This document shows positions 8,427 to 16,821 of a stretch of DNA of 64,000 nucleotides, piece by piece (positions within the stretch are counted from its first letter, which is position 1; every line of letters begins with the position of its first letter). The notes beneath the pieces are model-generated. The model searched no databases. It saw only the letters and a program-made list of their open reading frames with translations, and had not been told where the DNA came from. The position numbers were made by a program, and so were the translations under genes. Source of the stretch: Candidatus Flexicrinis affinis (GTDB lineage: Bacteria > Chloroflexota > Anaerolineae > Aggregatilineales > Phototrophicaceae); the NCBI GenBank assembly GCA_016716525.1, contig JADJWE010000001.1:1736001-1800000 (forward strand). The letters are read 5' to 3'.

Positions 8427-10000
8427 GAGTCAATGTCCTGCGGCGAGTCAGGATTGACCGAATTGGCGCGAACGGCAACGATGCTGGCGCGGCTCGCACG
8501 CAGGGCCAAACTGCGCTTGACATCTTCGGCAACGCGCAGCGCACCGAGCGAGACCCCAGCGGTCGACTGGCCCGGGAAGATCGAGTCTCCGACGAGGCGC
8601 AGGTTCGCGACCCCTGTGCGCGGGCCGCGTGCCTTGAACAGCGACGTGATTGGAAACCCGCCGACCAGCCCGTCATGACGATCGGTGTAGTACTGATAGG
8701 TCACCGGTGTACCCGGCAGGGCCAGCGCAATGCCGTCACGAAGTCCTGGCAGAATGCCATCTACGGCAGCGATGATCTTCTCGCTGTAATCGTCCTTCTT
8801 CGCGTAGTATGCGTCGCGGTCGCTTTCAAGCTCGTGCCACCATTGTGACGGATCGGTATGCGTGGTGATGGTCACCGCCCGCATGCCCTCGGGCGCTCGG
8901 GTATCGTCCCACTCAGGCGAAACTGACATGAAGATACTGCGTGTCTCGCCCAACGGCCCGTCAAGATCGAGCAGAATCTGGTGATGATCCGGGTACCCGG
9001 TCGGGAATACGTCGCAATCGACGCCGAGGTGGAGCACGAACGCACCCCATCCGCGTTTCGGCCGTGAAATCTCGCGCTGCAGCTTGGGCGGGGTGTTCGA
9101 CCCAAGCAAGCGAGCCGCATCCCACGGGGTCGTGTTTGCGACTACGAAATCGGCCGGCATGAACAGCTCCTCGGTCGAATGCCGGCTGCGTGTCACCCAC
9201 ACGCCAACGATGCGGCCGTCGATGACCTCGAGACGTGACGCCCGGTGCCGGTAAAGGATTTCGCCGCCATATCGACGCAGCGTATCCACAAGCGTTTGGG
9301 CCAGACCGCCGATTCCACCTCGTACATGGTAGACGCCCTGACGCGCGAGATCGAGCGCCGTTGCGCCCCACAGCGCATTGACGTGCCTGCTCGTTGTCTG
9401 CGCGCTAATCAAGAGCTGGCCGTCAAGAAAGCGCATGAACTGCGCGTCATGGGTCAGGCCGAACCTCGCGGCCCAATCGTATACGGTTGCAAAGACGTAC
9501 GGCACGGCTTGTAGATCATCCGGAAAGTTGCCCAGCGCGATCCGCGCGAGCCGCATGGCCTCGTGGCCCGAAGTCGGCGGCCACGGCATGTTCTGCGCGG
9601 ACAAGCGCCACGTCAAGTTCGCGAGACGGGACTGAGTCTCCCAGAACTTGGCGGTATGCGGAAACTTCGCCAGCACGTCCGCGTTGTCCGCTGTGAGCGA
9701 AACCTGCGTGCCCGGCAAGTGTACGACCCACGCGGGGTCGTGACGCCTCACCGGCCACTGGATGTTCAGCGCTTCGCCCACGACGTGATGCGGTCCGTTG
9801 GGTTGAAACCCGCCGGCGACCGTCGCACCGCTCTCGAATCGATAGCCCATGTGCGTCCACGTGCTCGCGCATCCTCCCGGATAGGTCTGCGCCTCGAGCA
9901 CCTTGACGTCATAGCCTGCCTGCGCCAACAGAGCCGCCGTGGTCAACCCACCGACGCCTCCGCCGATCACGATGACTTGCGATACGACTTTGGTTGCCAC
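8423..10000 (-). CDS. FAD-dependent carotenoid desaturase/isomerase-like oxidoreductase (CrtI/CrtISO family)
   Basis: This 525-residue member of the phytoene desaturase / carotene isomerase superfamily has the N-terminal FAD-binding motif VIGGGVGGLTTA (from about residue 12), then a Glu that binds ribose in VLEAQTYPGG. Its C-terminal FAD segment is GDSIFPGQSTAGVSLGALR, closer in style to carotene cis-trans isomerases than to CrtI itself. Which carotenoid step it performs, or whether its substrate is a carotenoid at all, cannot be settled here. No phytoene synthase gene is nearby. It begins with GTG at 10000, six bases after the SRPBCC stop codon, and overlaps the photolyase start by 4 bases. 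Confidence 0.85.
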   Translation of the reverse strand: MATKVVSQVIVIGGGVGGLTTAALLAQAGYDVKVLEAQTYPGGCASTWTHMGYRFESGATVAGGFQPNGPHHVVGEALNIQWPVRRHDPAWVVHLPGTQVSLTADNADVLAKFPHTAKFWETQSRLANLTWRLSAQNMPWPPTSGHEAMRLARIALGNFPDDLQAVPYVFATVYDWAARFGLTHDAQFMRFLDGQLLISAQTTSRHVNALWGATALDLARQGVYHVRGGIGGLAQTLVDTLRRYGGEILYRHRASRLEVIDGRIVGVWVTRSRHSTEELFMPADFVVANTTPWDAARLLGSNTPPKLQREISRPKRGWGAFVLHLGVDCDVFPTGYPDHHQILLDLDGPLGETRSIFMSVSPEWDDTRAPEGMRAVTITTHTDPSQWWHELESDRDAYYAKKDDYSEKIIAAVDGILPGLRDGIALALPGTPVTYQYYTDRHDGLVGGFPITSLFKARGPRTGVANLRLVGDSIFPGQSTAGVSLGALRVAEDVKRSLALRASRASIVAVRANSVNPDSPQDIDS

Positions 10001-10006
10001 GGCGGC

Positions 10007-10474
10007 CTAGTTCTCCACTGCTCGTGCCGTCCGCCAGTGACGGTACGCGAAGAGGATCTGCAGCGGGATACCGTCGAACATTAGACGTGTGAGAATGCCT
10101 CTCAGCCCCGGATGGTGCGCAATCGTGATTCGGTCGGTCAACGCCGCGCCGCCTTCGACGTCCTCCATGATGTGCTCATGGTTCCAGTACGCCAACGGAC
10201 CCTTAACCTGATAGTCGCGAAAGCCGGTGCCGGTATCCAGCGAGGCATGGCGCGCCGTCCAACGGACGGGTAACGGCCCGAACCACAACGTGAACTCGAT
10301 CTCACCTTCGGTGATTGAGGTGCGGCGATCGTCATGAAGCCGCATGAAGATCGGTGGCGGCGTTAACTTTCGCAGCGCACTTGGATCTTGATGGAAAGCC
10401 TGCAACTGCGCTAACGTCATCTTGAATACGCTGCGCTTTACGAAGACGTGTGTATTTGCTGGTAGAACAGTCAC
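10007..10474 (-). CDS. SRPBCC-family (START-like) ligand-binding protein
   Basis: This protein of about 155 residues resembles the SRPBCC/polyketide-cyclase fold, which binds hydrophobic ligands in a deep cavity. Recognisable features are an early segment with RSVFKM...LQAFH and LRKLTPPP, a central FTLWFGPLPVRWTARH strand pair, and the DRITIAHHPG C-terminal part. The GTG at 10474 is chosen because GAGAAGGGA lies just before it; a GTG 63 bases upstream would also be in frame. It is the first gene of the operon with the carotenoid-type flavoprotein and photolyase, so a lipid or carotenoid ligand is plausible. Function is unproven. Confidence 0.75.
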   Translation of the reverse strand: MTVLPANTHVFVKRSVFKMTLAQLQAFHQDPSALRKLTPPPIFMRLHDDRRTSITEGEIEFTLWFGPLPVRWTARHASLDTGTGFRDYQVKGPLAYWNHEHIMEDVEGGAALTDRITIAHHPGLRGILTRLMFDGIPLQILFAYRHWRTARAVEN

Positions 10475-10484
10475 GGTGATTCCC

Positions 10485-10501
10485 TTCTCGATCAACGAGA
10501 A
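10485..10501 (-). promoter_or_regulatory. Inverted repeat at the head of the photolyase operon
   Basis: TTCTCG and CGAGAA form a 6-bp palindrome with a 5-base spacer immediately before the chosen GTG. One arm overlaps the ribosome-binding purines, so it could be an operator or an mRNA hairpin limiting translation. A further TTCTCGAT copy lies at 10544-10551 in the same divergent promoter region. Confidence 0.45.
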
Positions 10502-10567
10502 GTGTAGCGGAACTTCCCTAGCCCGGACTAACAGCACACTGAATTCTCGATAAGACGGATACGTTCC

Positions 10568-11755
10568 ATGCCCTCGTCAGCAAGCCGCCGCTGGACTCTT
10601 CTGAGCCTGTGGCTCCCGTTCTTTGTGTTCGGCGTTGAGATCGCGAGCGTTGGCCCGCTGCTCAACGAGTTTTCCGCCAAAACCGGCGCCTCGATCGAAT
10701 CACTTGGCACACTGTTCACTGCACAGTTTCTGCTTGGCCTCGTGTCGACAATCCTGGCCGGCCCCGCGATCGACCGATTCTCGTCGCGCCCGCCCCTACT
10801 CGTCGGCATTGCGCTGTTCGCGGCAGGCATCGGAACGCTGGCAATCGGCGAATCCCTCGTGGCGCTGCTGATTGGCGCGGCATTGTTCGGGCTTGGCGGC
10901 GGATTCATCGACATCGGCGGCCAGCTCATGATCTTGCGTTTGTATCGTGATGAGGCCGCACGTCCGCTCAACTCAATGCACTTCGTATTCAGTCTCGGCG
11001 CTGTAGCCGGCCCTCTGCTTGCTGTGCAGGCAAACCGTCTGCTGGGCAGCGGCATCGCGATGTTCTGGCTGGCCGTCGTGCTTCTGCTCATCGCCCTGCC
11101 AGCCCTTACTATCGTCGGCCCGCGTAACCTGCGCGGAGAAGTGCAGCAGTTGGGCGAACGCAGCATCTTCCGGTCGCCGACCTTGTGGCTGCTCGCAGCC
11201 GTTTTCCTACTGTATGTCGGCATCGAGGTCGGCGTCGGCGGGTGGACAACCGAGTTCACGTTTAACGCGGGCGTCTTCGACCGCGATCAGGGTGGCGTTC
11301 TCACCAGCCTGTACTTCGTCGCATTCATGGTTTCACGCTTGATCATGACCGCTGTGGGGTCACGGGTGTCGTTCCAGCGACAGTTTGTACTGGGAGTCGT
11401 GCTGTCTACGATCGCGTCTGCGCTCTACGTCTTCAGCGGTAGCAGTGCCCCGCTGATCGTGATCTCTACGCTGCTGCTCGGTTTCGCCTTCGGCCCGATC
11501 TATCCGGCCGGGTTTGCGCTGCTTGCCCGGCGTTTCACGTCTGCGGCTGGGTCGGCTGCGTCCGTCATCGGGGCAGCGGGCAGTTTCGGCGGTATGGTGA
11601 TCCCGCCGCTGATGGGCGTTTTTCTCGAGCGGCTCGGCCCGGACTCGATGACGACGCTTGTACTGGTTATCTCGGCCATGATGACGGTCGCGGCACTGCT
11701 CAGCCTACGCGGCGTACGGGCGGCGCTGGTCATCCGACCGGCTACTGCGCCGTAA
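10568..11755 (+). CDS. Major facilitator superfamily (MFS) transporter
   Basis: This 395-residue integral membrane protein has about twelve hydrophobic helices in two six-helix halves and is predicted to be a proton-coupled permease or exporter. The loop after helix 2 contains AGPAIDRFSSRPPLL, the MFS motif-A region in degenerate form. Glycine-rich helices such as GAALFGLGGGFIDIGG are typical. The substrate is not evident. It is divergent from the photolyase operon, with about 90 bases between starts. Its last 14 bases overlap the end of the convergent propeller gene. The start ATG has only a weak purine-rich site. Confidence 0.88.
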   Translation: MPSSASRRWTLLSLWLPFFVFGVEIASVGPLLNEFSAKTGASIESLGTLFTAQFLLGLVSTILAGPAIDRFSSRPPLLVGIALFAAGIGTLAIGESLVALLIGAALFGLGGGFIDIGGQLMILRLYRDEAARPLNSMHFVFSLGAVAGPLLAVQANRLLGSGIAMFWLAVVLLLIALPALTIVGPRNLRGEVQQLGERSIFRSPTLWLLAAVFLLYVGIEVGVGGWTTEFTFNAGVFDRDQGGVLTSLYFVAFMVSRLIMTAVGSRVSFQRQFVLGVVLSTIASALYVFSGSSAPLIVISTLLLGFAFGPIYPAGFALLARRFTSAAGSAASVIGAAGSFGGMVIPPLMGVFLERLGPDSMTTLVLVISAMMTVAALLSLRGVRAALVIRPATAP

Positions 11756-13172
11756 ACGAACACGAGCCGCCGTCGCTCAGGTTGGGCGTGCCCGGCCCGA
11801 ACTTCGCATACCCATCGTCGATGGAACGTACCCACGTGACGTCGATGGTCGTCCAGTGGGAGCCTGCGCCAACCTGCCCGACCGGTGCGTACAAGTAGAC
11901 GGTCGGGTCGCCGCCGTTGGCCTCGTCAGGCGCGATGCGTGACACGAACACCCACGGCCGAACGACGACGCTGTCCAGCGTCAGCACGAATACCGCCGCA
12001 TCGAGGTATTCGCGAACCTGCGCCTCGGTCGCGGCGTACCAGCTCCACACCAAACTGACCGTCTGCCCGCCAACCGGTGGCACCGCACTTGGACCGACAC
12101 CCAAATCCGAGCAGGCGGCTACGACGTTCACTTGCCTCAGACCTGCGAGGAATTCGGCATCGAAGCTCGAATCCTCGGCTGACCACAAGCGCAGCGCCCC
12201 TCCGCCGACCGATGCGATCAGTGTGCCGTCCGGGCTGATCGCCACATCGCGCACGCCCGGATGAGCCAACGTCTCGACGGCAAAGGCATCCCGGTAGTGC
12301 CACACGACGACGGCGCTCTGCTCCGGAGAACGTCCTATTCCAGCGCCAGCAAGCAGATTGCCTCGCGGGTTGACGTCCCAGCCGTAAACCTGGCTGAACG
12401 CAGCCGGCAGCGCATACTCGGCTTCAACCGCGCCGTCGGCGGTCGCGCGTCGGGCAAAGGAGATCGGGCCGGCAGCAATCTGCGTTACGATCGATCTCTG
12501 CCCGGCCGGGGCGGCCGCAGCGCGCAGCACCGAATGCCCCTCCTGTTGAGAAACCAACGGTGACATTGATACAGTCGATTGGCGAAGGACAGGGTCGAGA
12601 ATGACACCTCCCCCTAATCCGTCCGAGACGACGATAGACTGCCCATCGCGTGAGAATGCCACGCCTTCGGCCGGCGCCGTCACCGGCATGCTCGCAACCG
12701 AGCGATCCGTCACCGCGATGACATCGACCGTGGACTGACGGGTCAAGACCGCAAGACGCGAGTCATCGGGGCTGACCGCGATACGGCGCGCATCGACCAC
12801 ATAGCGTGCGGCAGTTGCGCCTGTGTCGACGCTCCACGTCGTAATGCTGCCCGCTTGAGCGATATACAGCAGCGCTCCGGACCGACTGAACGCCAAATCG
12901 ACGACAGGCTGCGCGCTGCGGAGGCGGACCGGCTCGGCAGTCCAATCTGCGACCGTGAACAACAGCACATCCACATCATCGACGACGGCAAGCAGCGACC
13001 CGCCCGGCGACCACACAATTCGATCGGCACGGATGGAGCGCGCCATATACAACGACGCATCGACGACCGCTTCCGGCGAAAGCCGGCTGCGCGCCGGCAA
13101 TCGAACAGTCTGGGCCGACGCGATCGTGGCGACAACCAGCATCAACACAACTACAATCAAGAATCGACGCAC
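11742..13172 (-). CDS. Exported WD40-like beta-propeller protein
   Basis: This 476-residue protein has an N-terminal signal peptide (RRFLIVVVLMLVVATIASAQ) followed by WD40/YVTN-like repeats. The repeats show recurring SPGGSLLAVVDD, SPDDSRLAVLT, SRDGQSIVVSD and SPDGTLIASVGG segments over roughly residues 45-330. A C-terminal region of about 120 residues is Ig-like or unassigned. Start choice: the GTG at 13172 follows GGGGGA and lies 1 base past the stop of the preceding gene; a longer frame overlaps that gene. Third in an operon with a lipoprotein glycosidase and a GT39-like membrane enzyme. Propellers of this type usually act as binding scaffolds; no enzymatic residue is seen. Confidence 0.8.
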   Translation of the reverse strand: MRRFLIVVVLMLVVATIASAQTVRLPARSRLSPEAVVDASLYMARSIRADRIVWSPGGSLLAVVDDVDVLLFTVADWTAEPVRLRSAQPVVDLAFSRSGALLYIAQAGSITTWSVDTGATAARYVVDARRIAVSPDDSRLAVLTRQSTVDVIAVTDRSVASMPVTAPAEGVAFSRDGQSIVVSDGLGGGVILDPVLRQSTVSMSPLVSQQEGHSVLRAAAAPAGQRSIVTQIAAGPISFARRATADGAVEAEYALPAAFSQVYGWDVNPRGNLLAGAGIGRSPEQSAVVVWHYRDAFAVETLAHPGVRDVAISPDGTLIASVGGGALRLWSAEDSSFDAEFLAGLRQVNVVAACSDLGVGPSAVPPVGGQTVSLVWSWYAATEAQVREYLDAAVFVLTLDSVVVRPWVFVSRIAPDEANGGDPTVYLYAPVGQVGAGSHWTTIDVTWVRSIDDGYAKFGPGTPNLSDGGSCSFTAQ

Positions 13173-13173
13173 G

Positions 13174-15156
13174 TTAGTCCCCCGGGCGCACCCGGACGCG
13201 GCCAAGCAGCACGCGGTCCATGCCATCCGTCCCGTCGATCGTCAGGCGTTCACCTGTGAGCGTGTCGTAGATTCCCAGCGACACGACATAGCGACCTGAA
13301 GCGGACGGCCCCATAATGACAAAATTGTCCTGCACGATGACCGTTCCTGCGATCCACTGATTCGACGGCATTCCCATCAAATCACGCTGCGCATGAATCG
13401 TGCCGTCGCGGTTGAGGACGTGGACAAAGACGCTCAACGGCCGATCGTCTCGGGCCAGCGGCCGCAGGTAGAGCTGCAGGTTGACACCGTCGAATTCGGT
13501 CGCGATATCCCGGTCTGCCAGTTCGAACCCGATCAGCTCGACCACGCCGCCGAACGTCACGGGAAGCGTGAGCGAGTGGGCGTACTCAGCGAGGTCGCCG
13601 CGACCGAGTTCAATCTGCGGCCAAACATACACAGGAGACGCGGCGGCCGCCGCGATTCGCTGGCTGAGGCCGCCGGTGGACGCGAGATCGAAGCGCTCGA
13701 ATGCAACGCGCCCGAATTGGTCTGCGATCGGTTCGCCGGGCACAGCACCCATGTCCGGCGCGGCAAACGGTATGTGTGGCGGGCTGAGCGGACTAAGGGC
13801 CGACAATGCTAACACCGCACCTTCACCCAGCGCGACCGTCGTGTCCCCGTCGAAGAATCCGACCCGGTGCATCACGTCCGACGCGTACAGCGAAAAAGTC
13901 AGCGCGTCCTGCTCGACATCGGGTGTACTGACCAACCACGGGCGGTCGTCTGCAGCCACATGGCGTGCCAATTGTTCAAGATCGTCGCGATAGATGGCCG
14001 AGACCTCGGGCAGTTGAGCCCATGTCGAGAAGTACGCCGGCACGTCCAGCACCGCCGTAAGCCCAATCCCGGCAATCATCACAGCTGGCGCGAGACGACC
14101 GGGCAGCAGCGCACAGCCAAACGCGAACGCAAGTGCGACTGCCGGCATCAGCGCGACCAAGCGCAGGTAAGCAGGTGCCGACACGGTGAGCAGGCTCGGC
14201 ACAATGCCAGCGGCAATCACGCCGACCCAATACGCGTACTCCGGGCGGCGACGCGCACGCCACACGATGACTGCAAGGCCGGCGTATGCGATCAACCCGA
14301 CTGGAAGCGCAAACAGCGGCCGGTCCGGGATGTTGTAGCGTGCTTCGGGGTCACCGGTGAACGCTAGCATCCCGGCGATTCGCAGCCCGTTATCGATCAG
14401 CTCTTGCGGCCGGCCCTCGAGCGCGTCGGCGAATGGACGCGTGATCGAGCTCGACCGGTTGAAGCCCTCAGGATCGGTTACGCGCGCGAAGATCATCGGA
14501 AGGCCGACCGCCGTGCCTATCACTGCCACGAGCACCCAGCGCCCCGCCGTCTCCCACCATATCCGGCGTGCCCTGATCACGGCGATAAGACCGGTAGCAG
14601 CGGCGCCGGCCCACAGCGCAAACGACGACGTATACGTGTACAGTGCTGCGCCCATGACTGCGCCGACGACAACCGCAGCCGAAACACGTGGCCGCTTCGC
14701 GAGGGAGATAACACACAGGCCCAGCAGCGCGGCAAACACCGGCAGCATTCCTGCACGAAGGCTCACACGGCTCGTGAACACTCCCCACATACTCACGGCA
14801 AGCAGTCCGCCAGAGGCGAGGCCGACCGAGCGCCCGCCGAGGCGAGCACCGAGCCGGGTCGTCAGCGCAACCGTCAGCATCCCCATAATGAACGCCGGGA
14901 ACTTGATCGCTGCGACGTTTGCGCCAAACAATGCCGCCGAGGCGGCCAGCATCCACACATAGCCGCCTTCGTGACCTTGATTCGAAGGATAGAAGATCCG
15001 GAAGTAGCCGTCGGCGAGAAACTGACGCGCCTCGAGCGCCTTGAACATTTCGTCATGCTGGAGGCCGGGAGGAACTTCACCGAATGCGGCGAAACGCAAT
15101 ACGCCGGCCAGCAGCAGGATCGCTACGGCTGCGCCCAGCCCCCAGCCACGACTCAC
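13174..15156 (-). CDS. GT39/PMT-like membrane glycosyltransferase
   Basis: This 660-residue polytopic membrane protein of the GT-C superfamily (dolichyl-phosphate-mannose / ArnT / GT39-like) transfers sugars from lipid-phosphate carriers to acceptors outside the membrane. After the first helix the external loop carries the acidic pair D35-E36 in GLQHDE, the usual catalytic or metal site. About eleven further hydrophobic segments follow to about residue 390. A soluble C-terminal domain of about 270 residues is beta-rich. It overlaps the upstream glycosidase gene by 4 bases and is followed after 1 base by the propeller gene. Donor and acceptor are unknown. Confidence 0.85.
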   Translation of the reverse strand: MSRGWGLGAAVAILLLAGVLRFAAFGEVPPGLQHDEMFKALEARQFLADGYFRIFYPSNQGHEGGYVWMLAASAALFGANVAAIKFPAFIMGMLTVALTTRLGARLGGRSVGLASGGLLAVSMWGVFTSRVSLRAGMLPVFAALLGLCVISLAKRPRVSAAVVVGAVMGAALYTYTSSFALWAGAAATGLIAVIRARRIWWETAGRWVLVAVIGTAVGLPMIFARVTDPEGFNRSSSITRPFADALEGRPQELIDNGLRIAGMLAFTGDPEARYNIPDRPLFALPVGLIAYAGLAVIVWRARRRPEYAYWVGVIAAGIVPSLLTVSAPAYLRLVALMPAVALAFAFGCALLPGRLAPAVMIAGIGLTAVLDVPAYFSTWAQLPEVSAIYRDDLEQLARHVAADDRPWLVSTPDVEQDALTFSLYASDVMHRVGFFDGDTTVALGEGAVLALSALSPLSPPHIPFAAPDMGAVPGEPIADQFGRVAFERFDLASTGGLSQRIAAAAASPVYVWPQIELGRGDLAEYAHSLTLPVTFGGVVELIGFELADRDIATEFDGVNLQLYLRPLARDDRPLSVFVHVLNRDGTIHAQRDLMGMPSNQWIAGTVIVQDNFVIMGPSASGRYVVSLGIYDTLTGERLTIDGTDGMDRVLLGRVRVRPGD

Positions 15157-16610
15157 GGCAGGCCGCGGGCGGCTTGCGGCAGCATGTAGAACAGTGGCCG
15201 GGCCTTGGTGTACTGCACGTAGTCGTCTGCCATAACGAGCAGGCTGTAGCCAGCAATCTCGTCACGGTTCGCTAACGTAAACGGATTAGCGTAGTTCAGA
15301 TTCCACAGGAACATCACGCCGATGTCCGAACGCGAAAGCCCGATCTCGAAAGCGCGAATGGCGAAGTTCGCCTGATCGATCGGCGAATTCTCGGACATCC
15401 ACAGGTTGTCGGCCTGCGGTTCGGGGATGCCGACACCAAGATCGTCCCACGACGTCCAGCCGAATTCCGTCACCCACATCGGAATTCCGCCGTGCCCATT
15501 ACGGTTCATGATCGCCCGCGTATCCTCGATCGTGTCGAGGAAGAAGAACTGCGGCTGATCGTCCCATCCGCGTTCCGGCGACGGGTCACAGCAGCGTGCG
15601 TCGGGCGGGTTGGCCCATCCATACGGATGCACGCCGATCACGATGTCCTGATAACGCCCGAGGCCGGCGTCGTACATCTCTTGCAGGAATTGGCGGTCGT
15701 TGCGCGTGCCTTCGCTGTTCCCCGTAGGCGCAAGCCCGGACGTCACGATGATAATGTCGCTGCGGTAGCCACGGATCGCGCCGTATGCCGGGCCGAAGAG
15801 CTGCATGTACCCTGCCCCGGTGAACGGGTACTGGTCGGTCACCCAGTCGATCATCAGGTTCGGCTCGTTCCAGACCTCGATCGCGTCCACGATCGGGCCC
15901 ATTTTGGTCTGCAGCAGCATGGTCAGGAAGTTGCCCAGCTCCTGCGGATCGTTGGGCGGGCCGGAGAACTCGTTGGTAGAACGCGCCCAGTTCGGAGCCT
16001 TCGCAACGCTGAACAGGATCTTGAAGCCGAACTGATCGGCCGTCTCGATGTTGATCAGGAACGTGTTGACCCGATCCTCATTGGGATCATAGCCATTAGG
16101 CTGCAGATAGTTCCAGTCAACCTGCACCTTGATCCACTCTACGCCCAACTCTTTGGCACGCGTCAAGCTGGCATCCCACTCGACACGGCCCATGTTGCTC
16201 GCGAGCTGGATGCCCATGCGCGAACTGTCCAACTGCGGGATCGGGGTCGCTGTTGCCGTCGGTGGGCCTGCCAGCGGGTCAGGCGTCGGCGAGTTGGTGG
16301 GCCGGGTCGGGATCGGCGTCCAGCTTGGCCCCGGCGTGAACGTCGAGGGGCGTGGCGGGACGGTCTCGGTAGGCGGGCCAGCGGTGAAGCGCGGCGTGCT
16401 GGTCGGCTCGATCGTGTAATCGGCGCCCACAGCAGGCCCGAGCGTGACCGGCGCGCGCGTATCCGTCGCCTGCACCTGCGGCGCAAGCGTATTGATCGCC
16501 GTTGGCCCGGCCGCCTGCGGCGTCGGAGTCACGACAAGGACGTTTGGCTGTGGAAGTATCGTGCAGCCGACACAAATCAGCAGCAGCAGTAGAATTGCAG
16601 GTCGTCGCAT
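15153..16610 (-). CDS. Lipoprotein glycoside hydrolase-like protein (TIM-barrel, clan GH-A style)
   Basis: This 485-residue envelope protein begins with a lipoprotein signal peptide and candidate lipid-attachment Cys16 (CVGC). A Pro/Thr-rich linker follows to about residue 128, then a beta/alpha-barrel. The barrel resembles GH39/GH5 enzymes: acid/base Glu249 in VWNEPN and a nucleophile candidate Glu382 in VTEFGW, with HPYG between. It probably hydrolyses a glycosidic bond at the cell surface; the substrate cannot be inferred. It is the first gene of a three-gene operon with a membrane glycosyltransferase and a propeller protein, which suggests a role in making or trimming surface glycans or glycoproteins. 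Confidence 0.83.
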   Translation of the reverse strand: MRRPAILLLLLICVGCTILPQPNVLVVTPTPQAAGPTAINTLAPQVQATDTRAPVTLGPAVGADYTIEPTSTPRFTAGPPTETVPPRPSTFTPGPSWTPIPTRPTNSPTPDPLAGPPTATATPIPQLDSSRMGIQLASNMGRVEWDASLTRAKELGVEWIKVQVDWNYLQPNGYDPNEDRVNTFLINIETADQFGFKILFSVAKAPNWARSTNEFSGPPNDPQELGNFLTMLLQTKMGPIVDAIEVWNEPNLMIDWVTDQYPFTGAGYMQLFGPAYGAIRGYRSDIIIVTSGLAPTGNSEGTRNDRQFLQEMYDAGLGRYQDIVIGVHPYGWANPPDARCCDPSPERGWDDQPQFFFLDTIEDTRAIMNRNGHGGIPMWVTEFGWTSWDDLGVGIPEPQADNLWMSENSPIDQANFAIRAFEIGLSRSDIGVMFLWNLNYANPFTLANRDEIAGYSLLVMADDYVQYTKARPLFYMLPQAARGLP

Positions 16611-16642
16611 TTAGCGTTCCATCTCAGTGGTGCGTCGTGCGC

Positions 16643-16648
16643 AGTCTA
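16643..16648 (-). promoter_or_regulatory. Possible -10 box of the glycosidase/GT39/propeller operon
   Basis: TAGACT on the minus strand lies 33 bases upstream of the glycosidase start. The same hexamer is used in other promoters of this window. No good -35 box is visible. Confidence 0.3.
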
Positions 16649-16714
16649 CCATAACGCACGGCGGACGTTCCAGCATGTACGGGCCGCGCTACTCGTGCGA
16701 TTCCCCGCCGTTTA

Positions 16715-16723
16715 TGCTACAAT
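16715..16723 (+). promoter_or_regulatory. Extended -10 promoter upstream of gyrA (P1)
   Basis: TGCTACAAT matches the extended -10 form TGnTATAAT with one mismatch. It lies about 100 bases before the gyrA start; the -35 region is poor, as often in extended -10 promoters. Confidence 0.45.
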
Positions 16724-16741
16724 AGAACATAATTTCTGCTA

Positions 16742-16770
16742 TTCACCGGATCGCTGGTTTGCGTTAGACT
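16742..16770 (+). promoter_or_regulatory. Second candidate gyrA promoter (P2)
   Basis: TTCACC, a 17-bp spacer and TAGACT lie in the right order, with the -10 box ending 51 bases before the gyrA start codon. Confidence 0.45.
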
Positions 16771-16821
16771 ACGCGGCGACCGCGCCGGTCAAGAGCAATC
16801 CTACAGGACGCCCTGATTCTT

